Shown piece by piece: positions 32,552-42,248 of a stretch of 64,000 nucleotides of DNA. Within the stretch, counting starts at the first letter, position 1. Each line of letters opens with the position of its first letter. The notes under the pieces are model-generated. The model searched no databases. It saw nothing but the letters and a program-made list of their open reading frames with translations, and was not told the origin of the DNA. Location: the NCBI GenBank assembly GCA_019359375.1, contig JAHHHL010000004.1, forward strand, positions 124,001 through 188,000. The letters are read 5' to 3'. The position numbers were made by a program, and so were the translations under genes. The stretch is from Lyngbya sp. HA4199-MV5. Lineage in GTDB: Bacteria; Cyanobacteriota; Cyanobacteriia; Leptolyngbyales; Leptolyngbyaceae.

Positions 32552-32690
32552 CTGGTTGACTGACAAATCTTTTTTGTAGGTTGGGTTGAACAACGTGAAA
32601 CCCAACACCAGCGCGGTTGCGTTGGGTTACGCTGACGCTAACCCAACCTACGCAAGAATCAGGGTTTTAGGAGTTTTGTCAGTCAATCAG
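32552..32690. mobile_element. 139-bp MITE-like element, family 2
   Basis: Ends CTGGTTGACTGACAAA and TTTTGTCAGTCAATCAG are inverted repeats. GGCTAGAAC flanks both sides (32543-32551 and 32691-32699) as a 9-bp target duplication. The interior is an extended palindrome-like TAGGTTGGGTT...AACCCAACCTA. It is nearly identical, in reverse orientation, to 52910-53049. No coding capacity. Confidence 0.9.
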
Positions 32691-32748
32691 GGCTAGAACA
32701 TCAATGGTCGCAGAAAAGCATCAACGCTAATAGCTGACAGCTAATCGC

Positions 32749-35592
32749 TTATTTCTTGGTCTTTGCATACCACCGATACGCTAGCTTTTCTAACTCAACC
32801 CAGACAAACATCAGCACGCTGACACCTAAACAGATCCCCAACTCAGAGGCGCTCAGGTAATGAGTGTTGAAAAAGCTCCGCATGAACGGCACATAGACCA
32901 ATGCTAGCTGTAACAGTGACGTTAGAAACACTGCTCCTAAAAGAAAGGGGTTCTGAAAGGGATTCAGCTCGATCGTCAGGCGAGAGTTAGAGCGAATAGC
33001 CAGCGCATGACCCATTTGAGCAATACAGAGTGTTGTGAACACCATTGTTTTCCAGCGATCGCCGTTTGGATCTTCAGCCGTGGGGTTCGCATGGGTATAG
33101 CCGTAAGACCAGGACATCAAAGCGATCGCCAAAATCGCCAGCACAATCCCAATCCGAATCATGTAGGCACCCAAGCCACGCGCAAAGATACTTTCACCCG
33201 GATCGTGCGGCGGACGCTTCATCACATCAGGTTCTGCGGGTTCTACAGCGAGCGCCAATGCAGGCAACCCATCTGTCACCAGGTTCATCCACAAAATTTG
33301 AAGCGGCGATAATGGTACACCACCCAAGCCCAGCAGCGGTGCCGCCCCAATGGTTAACAGTTCGCCAATGTTGCTGCCCAGAATATATTTGATAAAACGG
33401 CGGATGTTGGTATAGACGACGCGACCTTCTTCAGTCGCAGCGACGATCGTGGCAAAGTTGTCGTCAAGCAGCACCATGTCGCTCGCATCTTTACTCACGT
33501 CTGTACCCGTAATCCCCATCGCAATCCCAATATCGGCTTGCTTAAGGGCAGGCGCATCGTTCACACCATCACCCGTCATGGCGACAATGTGCTTTTTCTG
33601 CTGTAGCACCTGTACGATACGCAGCTTGTGTTCGGGAGCCACACGGGCATAGACGCTGACATCTTCTACCTGGTTGGCGAGTTCTTCTAAACTGAGTCGT
33701 TCGAGTTCACGTCCGCTGAGGGCACGATCGCCCGGTTTCGCAATCCCCAAATCTTCGGCAACGGCTTGGGCTGTTAACTGGTGGTCGCCCGTAATCATGA
33801 TGGGACGAATACCCGCCGATCGACAGCGCGCTACAGCATCGCGGACTTCAGGTCGGGGTGCATCCAGCATTGCCACTAACCCAAGCCAAACAAGCTCTTG
33901 TTCTGTGGTTTCGTCAGAGCCTTCAGCGGGAACCTCAGTCAATGGTTTACAGGCAAAGCCCAACACACGCAAGCCGCGCCCTGCCATCTGGTTATTTTGA
34001 TCGAGCACTTGACGGCGTTGCTCTTCGGTAATGGGTTGTCCTGCATCCCCCACCTGAATTTGCGTGCAGCGCTCTAGAATCAGTTCCGGCGACCCTTTGG
34101 TAAACATCATGTAGTGTGAAGTGCTCCCCATTAACGCGGGGTCTGTATCCATCACTTCTGCAATCACGCTCATGCGTTTGCGCTCTGAGGAAAAAGGGAA
34201 CTCAGCGATACGAGGCAACTTGCTCAACCACTGGTCTTTCTCAAAGCCAGCTTTTGCGGAGAGGGTGAGCAACGCGCCTTCCGTTGGATCGCCTAGAATG
34301 ATCCATTCACCTTTATCCTGCTGCAAAACGGCATCGTTACAAATGGTGCAGGCAGTCAAAAGGTTTAGCAGTTCTGGCTGCTCTTGCGGATTAATGGAGG
34401 CATCGTTGGTTTGGGCATCCACCGGGACAAACTCACCGATCGGGCTATAACCTTCGCCCATCACACGTAAAGATGTGCTGCTGGTGTGGAGTAACTGCAC
34501 AACCATTTTGTTTTGTGTAAGCGTGCCCGTTTTGTCCGAGCAGATTGTGGTGACAGACCCAAGCGTTTCAACAGCAGGCAGTTTACGGATGAGCGCATTT
34601 CGTTTCACCATGCGTTGAGTCCCCAGTGCCAGCGTGACAGTGATGACAGCAGGGAGACCTTCGGGGACGATCGCCACTGCCATACTGAGCGACACTTCCA
34701 GCAGTTCCTTCCAACTCTCTACCCCCAGGTGAATGATGCCGCCGATGACCACCAGCGCCACTAGAGCTAAGGCACCTGAGACTAACACTTTGCTCAAGAG
34801 CGACATCCGCTTTTGTAGGGGTGTTGCGTCTGCCTCAACGGATTGCAGCAGCGTGGCAATCCGCCCTAGCTCAGTCTGCATCCCGGTCCCCGTAACCACC
34901 ACCGTTGCGCGACCCTGAAGCACTTCTGTGCCCTGATAGACCAGGTTTACGCGATCGCCCAGAGGCGTATCTGGCGGCAACGCTGCATCCACGCGCTTGT
35001 TCACAGCTTGTGCTTCACCCGTCAGTGCAGACTCCCGAATTTGGAGATTTGCGGCATCCAGCAGGCGACCATCAGCCGCCACCTGCACCCCAGCTTCCAG
35101 CAGCATGACATCGCCTGGAACCAGGTCTTTCGAGTCTACTTCGATCGTTTTGCCATCGCGAATGACACGGACTCTGGATGTTGCCAGCTTCTTCAGAGCC
35201 GCCAGATCTTTTTCGGCTTTGCTTTCTTGAAAGTAGCCCAACAATCCGTTCAAGATGACGATCGCAAAAATGGCGATCGTGTCTTTAAAGGGAATCTCAC
35301 CTGGACTAAGTTTTCCAGCGCGCCAATCAAAGAAATCTAACCCACCAGAAATCAACGCGACTGCAATCAGCAAGAGCAGCATGATGTTGGTGAACTGGTC
35401 TAGCAGGATCTCCCAGGCGTTGCGCCCTCCTGTTTCCACTAATTCGTTGGAGCCATAGCGCTCTAAATGATCAGTGACTTGTTGAGTCGTTAAGCCTGTC
35501 TGGCGATCGGTCTGAAACTGCTCTAACGTTTGATGCGCATCAAGTGTGTGCCAGATCGACGCGGTGTCGGGTGCAGACGAGTTTACAACCAT
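32749..35592 (-). CDS. P-type Ca2+-transporting ATPase (P2A-like)
   Basis: 947 residues. The phosphorylation motif [10 protein letters not shown] has Asp353. The actuator loop is LTGEAQ at 190-195, where Ala replaces the usual Ser of [14 protein letters not shown] in TM4 and NLVTDGLPA in TM6 carry the acidic calcium-site residues of SERCA-type pumps, and [16 protein letters not shown] is the hinge motif. Ten hydrophobic segments can be placed. It exports Ca2+ (possibly Mn2+) from the cytoplasm. It is a monocistronic leftward gene, with a mobile element 59 bp beyond its 3' end. Confidence 0.92.
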   Translation of the reverse strand: MVVNSSAPDTASIWHTLDAHQTLEQFQTDRQTGLTTQQVTDHLERYGSNELVETGGRNAWEILLDQFTNIMLLLLIAVALISGGLDFFDWRAGKLSPGEIPFKDTIAIFAIVILNGLLGYFQESKAEKDLAALKKLATSRVRVIRDGKTIEVDSKDLVPGDVMLLEAGVQVAADGRLLDAANLQIRESALTGEAQAVNKRVDAALPPDTPLGDRVNLVYQGTEVLQGRATVVVTGTGMQTELGRIATLLQSVEADATPLQKRMSLLSKVLVSGALALVALVVIGGIIHLGVESWKELLEVSLSMAVAIVPEGLPAVITVTLALGTQRMVKRNALIRKLPAVETLGSVTTICSDKTGTLTQNKMVVQLLHTSSTSLRVMGEGYSPIGEFVPVDAQTNDASINPQEQPELLNLLTACTICNDAVLQQDKGEWIILGDPTEGALLTLSAKAGFEKDQWLSKLPRIAEFPFSSERKRMSVIAEVMDTDPALMGSTSHYMMFTKGSPELILERCTQIQVGDAGQPITEEQRRQVLDQNNQMAGRGLRVLGFACKPLTEVPAEGSDETTEQELVWLGLVAMLDAPRPEVRDAVARCRSAGIRPIMITGDHQLTAQAVAEDLGIAKPGDRALSGRELERLSLEELANQVEDVSVYARVAPEHKLRIVQVLQQKKHIVAMTGDGVNDAPALKQADIGIAMGITGTDVSKDASDMVLLDDNFATIVAATEEGRVVYTNIRRFIKYILGSNIGELLTIGAAPLLGLGGVPLSPLQILWMNLVTDGLPALALAVEPAEPDVMKRPPHDPGESIFARGLGAYMIRIGIVLAILAIALMSWSYGYTHANPTAEDPNGDRWKTMVFTTLCIAQMGHALAIRSNSRLTIELNPFQNPFLLGAVFLTSLLQLALVYVPFMRSFFNTHYLSASELGICLGVSVLMFVWVELEKLAYRWYAKTKK

Positions 35593-35746
35593 GGTGAATC
35601 TTAGTGGGAAGAGGGGTAAGGAGTGTTATAACACCTATAGCACCTGATCATAGTGTCTAAAGCACATATTTGGCACTATTAAATAGTGTAAACCCAAATG
35701 TCTGCGTTCAGTCCTGGCTAGCTTGCACGCTAGTTTTTTGTTCACA

Positions 35747-36931
35747 ATGGTTGTGAATCCATTTAGACCACAGCAGCTTCTCGGTAGACAGTCCGCGCTA
35801 CAGCAGGTCAGCCAAATCCTCGCTGACGATGGCGATTTGCTATTGGCTGGCGTTCCTGGTAGTGGTCGTCGAACCCTATTACGTCATGCATCCCGTACCG
35901 TTGGTGCCAGGGTCGTTGAAATTGACTGTTTGCGTGCAACGGATAGCAATCGCTTTCTTCAGCTACTTACTGAGGGCATTGTGACTGCCTTTCAGCCACC
36001 CGCTGAGTTAGCACTCATTCAGCAGTGGAGTCAAGAACAGCCCATCATCCTGGACATGACACCCAACGGACAGGCACGCTTGATCTGGCATCCTACGCCA
36101 AAAAATGAGTGGGTATTGTTCCAGAGTTTGCTGGCACTGCCGCAGGTCATGGCAGAGTGGCTGAATTGTCGCGTGGTCATGGTTTTTCTAAACTTCTCCC
36201 ACATTCGCTCCTGGGATCGTTCAGAGAAGTGGCAGAGCTACTTACGGCAAGAAATTCAGCAGCAAACCCAGGTTAGCTATGCGCTCATCGCAACGGTGGC
36301 GGAAAGTTGGGTGCAAGCTAGCGATGTCAAAGTTATTTTACTGGGACCGCTTGAAGATGCAGAACTGCGATCGTGGCTTGTTTCAGCTTTAGCCGCTGAG
36401 GGACTTCAGTTTGAGCCAGACGGTCAGGCATTGGAGTTGTTTTTAACGTATGTACAGGGGCACGTTGGGGATGCGATCGCGCTTGCCCGCCGACTTTGGC
36501 TAGACCACCGCGCCTTTGAGGAGTCTCGACCAACGGTTAATGATCTAGGGTTTGAGCCATCCTTACCCAAACGCAAAGATTTTACTCCTGCTCTAGAAGC
36601 TCAAGAACCACCGCTTAAGGCTCACATGATCTATCCGCACCATGTTTATCGCAGCACGCTGGCACTGGTGGAAGACTTGTCGCTGACCTTCGAGTCACTT
36701 ATTTTGCTGCTGCCGCCCAGCCAGGTACGGGTGCTTGAAAGCCTCGCGCTTGACCCAACCGATAGCCCTCATTCGCGGGATTACATTCAGAAGCATCAGC
36801 TTTCTAGAGGGGGAGGGTTGCAAGGTGCTTTAGCAAGTTTGGAGCAAAAAGGTTTGGTGTATGGTCCAGATTATGGCTATCGCATTACCATGCCCTTGCT
36901 GGCTTTCTGGCTGAAATATCATCTTGCTTAA
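35747..36931 (+). CDS. ATP-binding-fold protein with degenerate Walker A
   Basis: 394 residues from the ATG at 35747 (MVVNPFRPQQLLGRQSALQ); a TTG at 35723 is possible. GVPGSGRRTLLRHA sits where the P-loop is expected, but the invariant Lys is Arg. The layout resembles archaeal-type STAND/AAA ATPases: an N-terminal nucleotide domain, a central helical domain, and a C-terminal winged-helix-like part (SQVRVLESLALDPTDSPHS, then LASLEQKGLVY). It may bind but not hydrolyse ATP. Diverges from the Ca-ATPase gene. Function unknown. Confidence 0.72.
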   Translation: MVVNPFRPQQLLGRQSALQQVSQILADDGDLLLAGVPGSGRRTLLRHASRTVGARVVEIDCLRATDSNRFLQLLTEGIVTAFQPPAELALIQQWSQEQPIILDMTPNGQARLIWHPTPKNEWVLFQSLLALPQVMAEWLNCRVVMVFLNFSHIRSWDRSEKWQSYLRQEIQQQTQVSYALIATVAESWVQASDVKVILLGPLEDAELRSWLVSALAAEGLQFEPDGQALELFLTYVQGHVGDAIALARRLWLDHRAFEESRPTVNDLGFEPSLPKRKDFTPALEAQEPPLKAHMIYPHHVYRSTLALVEDLSLTFESLILLLPPSQVRVLESLALDPTDSPHSRDYIQKHQLSRGGGLQGALASLEQKGLVYGPDYGYRITMPLLAFWLKYHLA

Positions 36932-36969
36932 GTCAACTTGCTTAAAAGAAACGTGTATCCAGCATTGTT

Positions 36970-37179
36970 TCACGGTTGCGCCTTGAGGCAGTAAGTTGCG
37001 CCCGACTTTGGCAACAGCGGTCGGCGAGAGCTGACGCTGCCAGTATAAAAACGCACAAGAGCCGACCTTCGTAGAAAATCATAGATTTTTTCTGCTCTGA
37101 AGTGATCGCGATCGCTCCCGTTCACTTGACGTGCGACGGCTGCGACTAGAGCTGAAAGCTCGGAGCTATCGTTATTCAC
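36970..37179 (-). CDS. Doubtful small hypothetical protein
   Basis: A 69-codon frame starting with GTG at 37179, with AAAGG nearby. The composition looks protein-like (LVAAVARQVNGSDRDHFRAE), but I recognise no family and the start is weak. It could be a chance frame in a 545-bp intergenic region between the ATP-binding protein and the FHA gene, where I otherwise see no repeat or RNA gene. Confidence 0.25.
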   Translation of the reverse strand: MNNDSSELSALVAAVARQVNGSDRDHFRAEKIYDFLRRSALVRFYTGSVSSRRPLLPKSGATYCLKAQP

Positions 37180-37476
37180 TAAACCTTTACAAAAAACGCA
37201 GATTTTAAGGTTATCGAAAGAAAAATTAACAGGTACTTAACAAAACCACGCATCTTCGAGAGCAGTGTGAAGGCTCTAACAAGTTGCTTTCCTTCACGGT
37301 TGTCATCCCCTTTAGCAATGTTGTTTAGTCTACATAACCACATGCGTCACCCTTAAGGGGGATTACTTACCTACCATCAGCAGCCTTCGCGGCTTGTACA
37401 AAACCGATCAGGGTCCTAGGGTTTATACCCAAATTTAGCCGTAACGCAAAGAAGTTGTCTTTCCAGAATAGGAATC

Positions 37477-38019
37477 ATGTTGAATTTGAAGCCCTCTAGC
37501 GACACTGATCGACGTACACTTAATTTTTTAGAGAAAAATCCTTCGCTTTCTCAGTGCCTACTTGAAGATTGCGGTCCTAACCTGAGCCAAGTTTCAACTA
37601 TTATTGAACCTGTTTTAAGTGCTTCTAGTCGCTGTGAAGTTAGCTCTTTTTATATTCAAGCAGTGACGACGGGACGCACAGCCTTTTTAACGACCAATTT
37701 ACCGGACAATCGTGCGACCCATGTAACCTCTGTGGGCACAAGCTGGCTTGTTGGTCGTAGCACCAACTGCGCGATTTCGATCAACAATGCATCGATTTCT
37801 CGCTGCCATGCAGTCATTGGGCATTGCCCCGATCGAGGCTTTTACATTATGGATGTGGGCAGCAGCAATGGCACGTTCGTCAACTGTCGTCGCCTAGCTG
37901 CCTTAGAGCAACGCTTTCTGAATGATGGCGATTTGGTCGAGTTGAGTCACACCCGCATGGAGTTTTTCATCTCTGGCTACAGCAATCGTCAGCCTGCACA
38001 TCAGGATACTCAGGTTTAG
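37477..38019 (+). CDS. FHA-domain protein
   Basis: 180 residues. An FHA (phosphothreonine-binding) domain occupies about 80-165: WLVGRSTNCAISI with the conserved GR, then ISRCHAVI with the SRxH motif, and DVGSSNGTFVNCRRL with SNGTxxN. The N-terminal ~75 residues are of unknown fold. FHA proteins read Ser/Thr phosphorylation, common in cyanobacterial signalling. It is a single gene with STRR repeats just after the stop codon. Confidence 0.9.
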   Translation: MLNLKPSSDTDRRTLNFLEKNPSLSQCLLEDCGPNLSQVSTIIEPVLSASSRCEVSSFYIQAVTTGRTAFLTTNLPDNRATHVTSVGTSWLVGRSTNCAISINNASISRCHAVIGHCPDRGFYIMDVGSSNGTFVNCRRLAALEQRFLNDGDLVELSHTRMEFFISGYSNRQPAHQDTQV

Positions 38020-38041
38020 CTCTGCGTAAGCTTTTTAGCGG

Positions 38042-38155
38042 GCAGGGGGCAGAAGGCAGAAGGCAGGAGTCAGAAGTCAGAAGTTTAAGGTGATTGGCTC
38101 CATAGGCGAAGCAGGAGTCAATGATGCTAGAGAAAGTCAGGAGTCAGAAGTCAGA
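38042..38155. repeat. STRR heptamer tract
   Basis: GGCAGGG, GGCAGAA and GTCAGAA/GTCAGGA heptamers interrupted by 40 bp. Intergenic after the FHA gene. The rest of the space up to 38430 shows no feature apart from the presumed promoter of the next gene. Confidence 0.8.
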
Positions 38156-38430
38156 CGGTGTTTAACCCTGTGACGACTGGTTTCTGGCTTCGTTTTTTTG
38201 AGTAGGGTGATTGCTGACATGTTTCTGTCATATTCGCCCGTCACACTCAGAGTATGAGTTTGGAGAGTTGATACACAGCAACTTTAGAACCCAAACTCAG
38301 ATTTGCGAGACGGTTACACAACTGAAGCGATCAGTCGTTAGCTGGTAGCCCATTGCTGGCAGCTAACGCTTTCTCTCAGTGCTTGAGCGAGTACAGCGAT
38401 CGGACAATCACCAGCAGGAGCGATTGATCT

Positions 38431-38805
38431 ATGTCCAAACAGGGACTGATGCACGCAGCAATGGTGGCAGCAGCAATGGCTACCGTTTTGACCGTTGATG
38501 CCAGCGAAGCCAGTGCCCATCATGGTTGGAGTGAATACAACAATCAGCAATCACTGACCGTAACAGGCGAAATTCAACAGGTTAGCAGTGGCAATCCTCA
38601 CACGACGATTCGGTTGAAGTCTGGAAATAAAGTCTGGACAGCGATTTTGGCACCACCATCGCGGATGGAACGACGTGGGTTGCCGCAAGGGGCACTTAAG
38701 GCAGGACAGACGGTGAGGTTAGTTGGCTATCCCCATCGCAGTGCGGCGAACGAAATGCGTGCAGAGCGGATTACTCTGGGCGATCGCACCGTTGAGTTGC
38801 GCTGA
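38431..38805 (+). CDS. DUF6152 exported protein
   Basis: 124 residues. A signal peptide ends near ASEASAHHGW, so the mature protein starts with His-His, as is typical of DUF6152. That family, named for an AHH-start beta protein, often neighbours DUF6644 membrane proteins. The remainder is a small beta domain (TVTGEIQQVSSGNPHTTIRL). The HH start could bind a metal. TGATG couples it to the next gene. Confidence 0.8.
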   Translation: MSKQGLMHAAMVAAAMATVLTVDASEASAHHGWSEYNNQQSLTVTGEIQQVSSGNPHTTIRLKSGNKVWTAILAPPSRMERRGLPQGALKAGQTVRLVGYPHRSAANEMRAERITLGDRTVELR

Positions 38806-39293
38806 TGCTCCTGCTGGTGATGCTTGACGCGCTGTGGCTAGAACAAAGTGCTTTGTCTCACGCGATCCGCCAGTGGGTTTGGTTTTATCCGGCGATCGAA
38901 AGCTTGCATCTGCTGGGGTTGGCGCTGCTGGTTGGGTCGATCGCGCTGTTTGATCTGCGTCTGTTGGGGTTCTCGCGTCAACTCTGGATTACAGATCTGG
39001 CTCAGCATTTGCTGCCCTGGACATATGTAGGCTTTGCGATCGCTGCCGTCACTGGCGGTTGTCTGTTTGCGGTTGATGCAACCCAGCTTGCAGCGAACCC
39101 TGCCTTTCGTTTGAAGTTACTGCTAATCGTTGTGGCGGGCGTGAATGCAGCACTGTTTTATATCAAGTGTCGATCAGTCCGGCTGTGGAATCGTGGTGTG
39201 ACGGCTCCGTTGGGTGTACGAGCGATCGCAGTTATATCACTGTTGCTCTGGGTTGCCGTCGTCATCTGCGGCCGTTTGATTGCTTATGTTTAG
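38805..39293 (+). CDS. DUF6644 membrane protein
   Basis: 162 residues with four or five hydrophobic segments. FYPAIESLHLLGLALLVGSI at about 28-47 is characteristic of the DUF6644 family, and the His there could be a heme or metal ligand. Start and preceding stop overlap as TGATG, which indicates translational coupling to the DUF6152 gene. The pair probably forms one exported or membrane unit of unknown function. Confidence 0.8.
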   Translation: MLLLVMLDALWLEQSALSHAIRQWVWFYPAIESLHLLGLALLVGSIALFDLRLLGFSRQLWITDLAQHLLPWTYVGFAIAAVTGGCLFAVDATQLAANPAFRLKLLLIVVAGVNAALFYIKCRSVRLWNRGVTAPLGVRAIAVISLLLWVAVVICGRLIAYV

Positions 39294-39428
39294 CGATCGC
39301 TTGACGGTGTTTCGATGTCATTTCTCGTGAGGTTACAGCCCACTTAGACCCGTAAGACTGGCGGAGCAGGGCTGGTGTTATCTCTGGGTAGCCTTCAAAC
39401 AAATTTATACTCTCTAAGGGAACTCACA

Positions 39429-40568
39429 ATGTCTCAACCTCTTTCGCGCCTATCGCTTAAATCTGTGTCGCTGTTGTCTATGGGTGCTCTTGGCGGCTTG
39501 TTGGTGGGCACGCAGTTTGTACCGACTAATGCTGTACCCACTCAGTCAACGATCGCCCAGGCACCTGCATCCGGAGCGATCGCCCAGGCACCCGCTGCTC
39601 CGGTGAGTGATACCGATGAAAACTTTATTTCAGCCGTAGCAGACAAAACAGGTGCGGCTGTTGTGCGGATTGATTCCTCTCGGACGGTGCGGCGGTCGCC
39701 CCAGTCCAACGGGCGCATGGTACGAGGCACTGGCTCTGGTTTCATCGTCAAAACTGATGGTTTGGTGCTGACCAATGCCCACGTAGTCGATGGTGCCAGC
39801 AGCGTGACCGTGACGCTTAAAGACGGACGTGAATTTACAGGCAAGGTGTTGGGCAAAGATGAACTGACCGATGTTGCGGTGGTGAAAATTCAGGCAACTA
39901 ATTTGCCAACCGCCCCGATCGGCAATTCAGATCAAATTAAACCGGGAGAATGGGCGATCGCGATCGGCAACCCGTTGGGGCTGGATAACACGGTGACGGC
40001 TGGCATCATTAGCGGGACTGGACGATCGAGCGGTGTGGTTGGTGCGCCAGACAAACGTGTCAGTTTCATTCAAACGGATGCAGCCATTAATCCTGGTAAC
40101 TCTGGTGGACCCTTGCTGAACCGTCAGGGACAGGTGATTGGCATGAATACGGCGATTATCGGCGGCGCACAGGGGCTTGGTTTTGCGATCCCCATCAACC
40201 AGGCGCAGCGAGTGGCAAATCAGTTGATTGCGACAGGCAAAGTCGATCATCCCTACATTGGGGTGCAAATGACCAACCTGACAACAGCCACCAAAGATGC
40301 CCTGAATCAGGATACCGATTTAGGGGTGAACGTGAAAGCCAATCAGGGAGTGGTGGTGGTCGGCATCGCCCGTCGATCGCCTGCTGCCAGCGCTGGACTC
40401 AAGGCTGGAGACGTAATTCAAGCGGTGAATGGACGATCGGTCAAAACCGCAGACGACGTGCAGCAGGTGATTGAAGCCAGCAAGATTGGTGCCAGTTTGC
40501 CGATTCAGATCGATCGCAGTGGGCAATCCCTTACCGTAACGGTCAGCCCCGGCGCTTTTCCCTCTTAA
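39429..40568 (+). CDS. HtrA/Deg-type serine protease with PDZ domain
   Basis: 379 residues from the ATG at 39429, preceded by AAGGGAACTCACA. A signal or anchor sequence lies at about 10-35. The trypsin-like domain has the catalytic triad H118 (LTNAHVV), D148 (LTDVAVV) and S225 (NPGNSGGPL). One PDZ domain lies at about 280-379 (GLKAGDVIQAVNGRSV). This is the HhoA/HhoB/HtrA group of cyanobacterial quality-control proteases of the periplasm or thylakoid lumen. Which of the three paralogues it is cannot be settled here. The QAPASGAIAQAPAAPV stretch before the domain is low-complexity. Confidence 0.93.
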   Translation: MSQPLSRLSLKSVSLLSMGALGGLLVGTQFVPTNAVPTQSTIAQAPASGAIAQAPAAPVSDTDENFISAVADKTGAAVVRIDSSRTVRRSPQSNGRMVRGTGSGFIVKTDGLVLTNAHVVDGASSVTVTLKDGREFTGKVLGKDELTDVAVVKIQATNLPTAPIGNSDQIKPGEWAIAIGNPLGLDNTVTAGIISGTGRSSGVVGAPDKRVSFIQTDAAINPGNSGGPLLNRQGQVIGMNTAIIGGAQGLGFAIPINQAQRVANQLIATGKVDHPYIGVQMTNLTTATKDALNQDTDLGVNVKANQGVVVVGIARRSPAASAGLKAGDVIQAVNGRSVKTADDVQQVIEASKIGASLPIQIDRSGQSLTVTVSPGAFPS

Positions 40569-40725
40569 GCACTTAGAAGAGAACAAGGATACTGGGTGAA
40601 GACAGCGATCAGCGGTCAGCTTGTTCTTATAGCTGACCGCTGACTGCTCTATTTGAGTGAACCAGAAGGTGCCTCGCTACGTCCAAAAGGTGAATGGAGA
40701 ACTTAGCACATAGGAGGGTTCCGGC

Positions 40726-41310
40726 ATGGCAGTGGCTCAGCCGCATCGGGTGAAGGCTCCCAAAGGCAAAAAGACAATGGCTCAACGTCTGTGGTTTTTG
40801 CACTGGTTGATGGCAGCATTCTATCTCCTGCTGTTTACAGGCGGCATTTACATGGCTGATCTGCCTAGAGATGTTGCCTATCGCGGCTCTCTCTATACTA
40901 TTCACAAGACGCTAGGCGTTTTCGTGATGAGCTTGCTTTTAGCCAGAATTGGCGTGCTGCTAGCCGTTGTGTTGCATAAGTATCGTCGCCGTTTACCCAA
41001 AACAACCCCACACTGGTGGCGCATGACGGCTCTACACATAGGTCTCTACACATTTATGCTGCTGGTGCCACTCAGTGGCTATCTGTTTTCCAACGCCAAT
41101 GCGAAAGATATCGTCATTTTTGGCACCAACATTGTCATGCCGCCGTTAATTGGTGCCGACAAAGCATTGGCAGAACTGGGTCGTAATGCCCATTTTTGGT
41201 TGAGCTATACCTTCCTGGCATTCATTCTCCTGCACAGCCTGGATCAGCGAAAATACTTACGAGCGTTCCTGCGTCGCTCTTACAAGACGATCGCAAAAAC
41301 AGTGCGCTAG
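40726..41310 (+). CDS. Cytochrome b561/b6-like membrane protein
   Basis: 194 residues with four hydrophobic helices. Likely heme-ligand histidines lie in them: H26 (LHW), H60 (TIHKT), H104 (LHIGLYTF) and H156 or H170. This matches the diheme b561 family of electron-transfer proteins that pass electrons across or within the membrane. An AGGAGGGTTCCGGC site precedes the ATG. It follows the protease gene in the same direction, 157 bp apart. Partner unknown. Confidence 0.85.
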   Translation: MAVAQPHRVKAPKGKKTMAQRLWFLHWLMAAFYLLLFTGGIYMADLPRDVAYRGSLYTIHKTLGVFVMSLLLARIGVLLAVVLHKYRRRLPKTTPHWWRMTALHIGLYTFMLLVPLSGYLFSNANAKDIVIFGTNIVMPPLIGADKALAELGRNAHFWLSYTFLAFILLHSLDQRKYLRAFLRRSYKTIAKTVR

Positions 41311-41314
41311 GAAC

Positions 41315-41429
41315 TGTCATCGATTACGACTACACATCACTTGCAGCAAGGGTTTCAGCCCCTAGCTTGGTGTGTTAGGACGGGCGCGATCATGCTGATA
41401 GCGCAGGGTTTCGGAGCTGAATTGATGAC
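41315..41429 (+). mobile_element. 115-bp MITE-like element, family 1, copy B
   Basis: Starts TGTCATCGATTA and ends TGAATTGATGACG. About 85-90% of positions agree with copy C by eye. It is inserted just after the cytochrome gene stop. The rest of the interval to 41740 shows no other repeat. Confidence 0.88.
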
Positions 41430-41740
41430 GCGCCCTAAGGTTCATTGTTTTAGAGAGAACCATGCAGCCTTTTGCAAGCGTGTTTCTACGGCAGAACTTA
41501 AGCATAAACACTGAAAGATGCTATTCTTTAGAAAAAAAGAATTAGTCTACTTTGGGCAATGCCTGGAATGCGAGCAAAGATACCGTCTACGCCTTTGCCT
41601 CTGTAGAAATTGCGGTATACTAAGCGGTTATATTGAATTGATCGATCGTCACTCCGTTTCACAGCGCTGAAAACAAACCACTGAAAGCATCTCAGATAAT
41701 TTCTAAATTATGTTCAGCCCTTTCATTCCTGAAAATCGTC

Positions 41741-42244
41741 ATGAGTACTACGCAACACAATCTGGCTCAGACTTACCGTAATGTCATGGAGTCGCTGGTA
41801 GTTGAAGAGGTAGAAAGGCAGTTTCAAAAGCTGCCTGCAAAGGTGAGTCGCTACGTGAATAAGCCAGAAGTCATGGCTTATGCGTTGAATCGCTTACCTG
41901 CCCTTTATGCAACGAGCGAAAAAGGATGGGCGCAGCAAGGGGCACGCGCCCGCAGAGAGCTAGACAGCCAGATTGTAGCTGCCGTGCGTCAGGCGATCGC
42001 CGCTGTACAGCGCGATCCGCTTCGAGCCGTGGTGCCGCTGAAAATTGGTGCTGAGCAAGAGTCGCAGCTTGTGCTCGAAGAACTAAAGGAGTTGTTGGGG
42101 CGAGAGGAGCTTTCCTGGCGTACTCTGGTAGACGCGGTAGAAAATGCCCTCATTCGTACCGCTCGTGGAGAAGTTACCTGGCGTAAACGAGGCAATGCAG
42201 CAGCACAACGCAATGAGTGGCAAGACAGCCGTTACTACCTGTAG
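41741..42244 (+). CDS. ComFB-family protein
   Basis: 167 residues. TYRNVMESLVVEEVERQFQKLP and VMAYALNRLPALYATSEKGW are diagnostic of ComFB (late competence development protein). In cyanobacteria, some ComFB-type proteins have been reported to bind cyclic di-nucleotides. The N-terminal 110 residues hold the domain and the rest is helical. It lies four bases before the next gene, so the two are likely co-transcribed. Confidence 0.88.
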   Translation: MSTTQHNLAQTYRNVMESLVVEEVERQFQKLPAKVSRYVNKPEVMAYALNRLPALYATSEKGWAQQGARARRELDSQIVAAVRQAIAAVQRDPLRAVVPLKIGAEQESQLVLEELKELLGREELSWRTLVDAVENALIRTARGEVTWRKRGNAAAQRNEWQDSRYYL

Positions 42245-42248
42245 GCTG

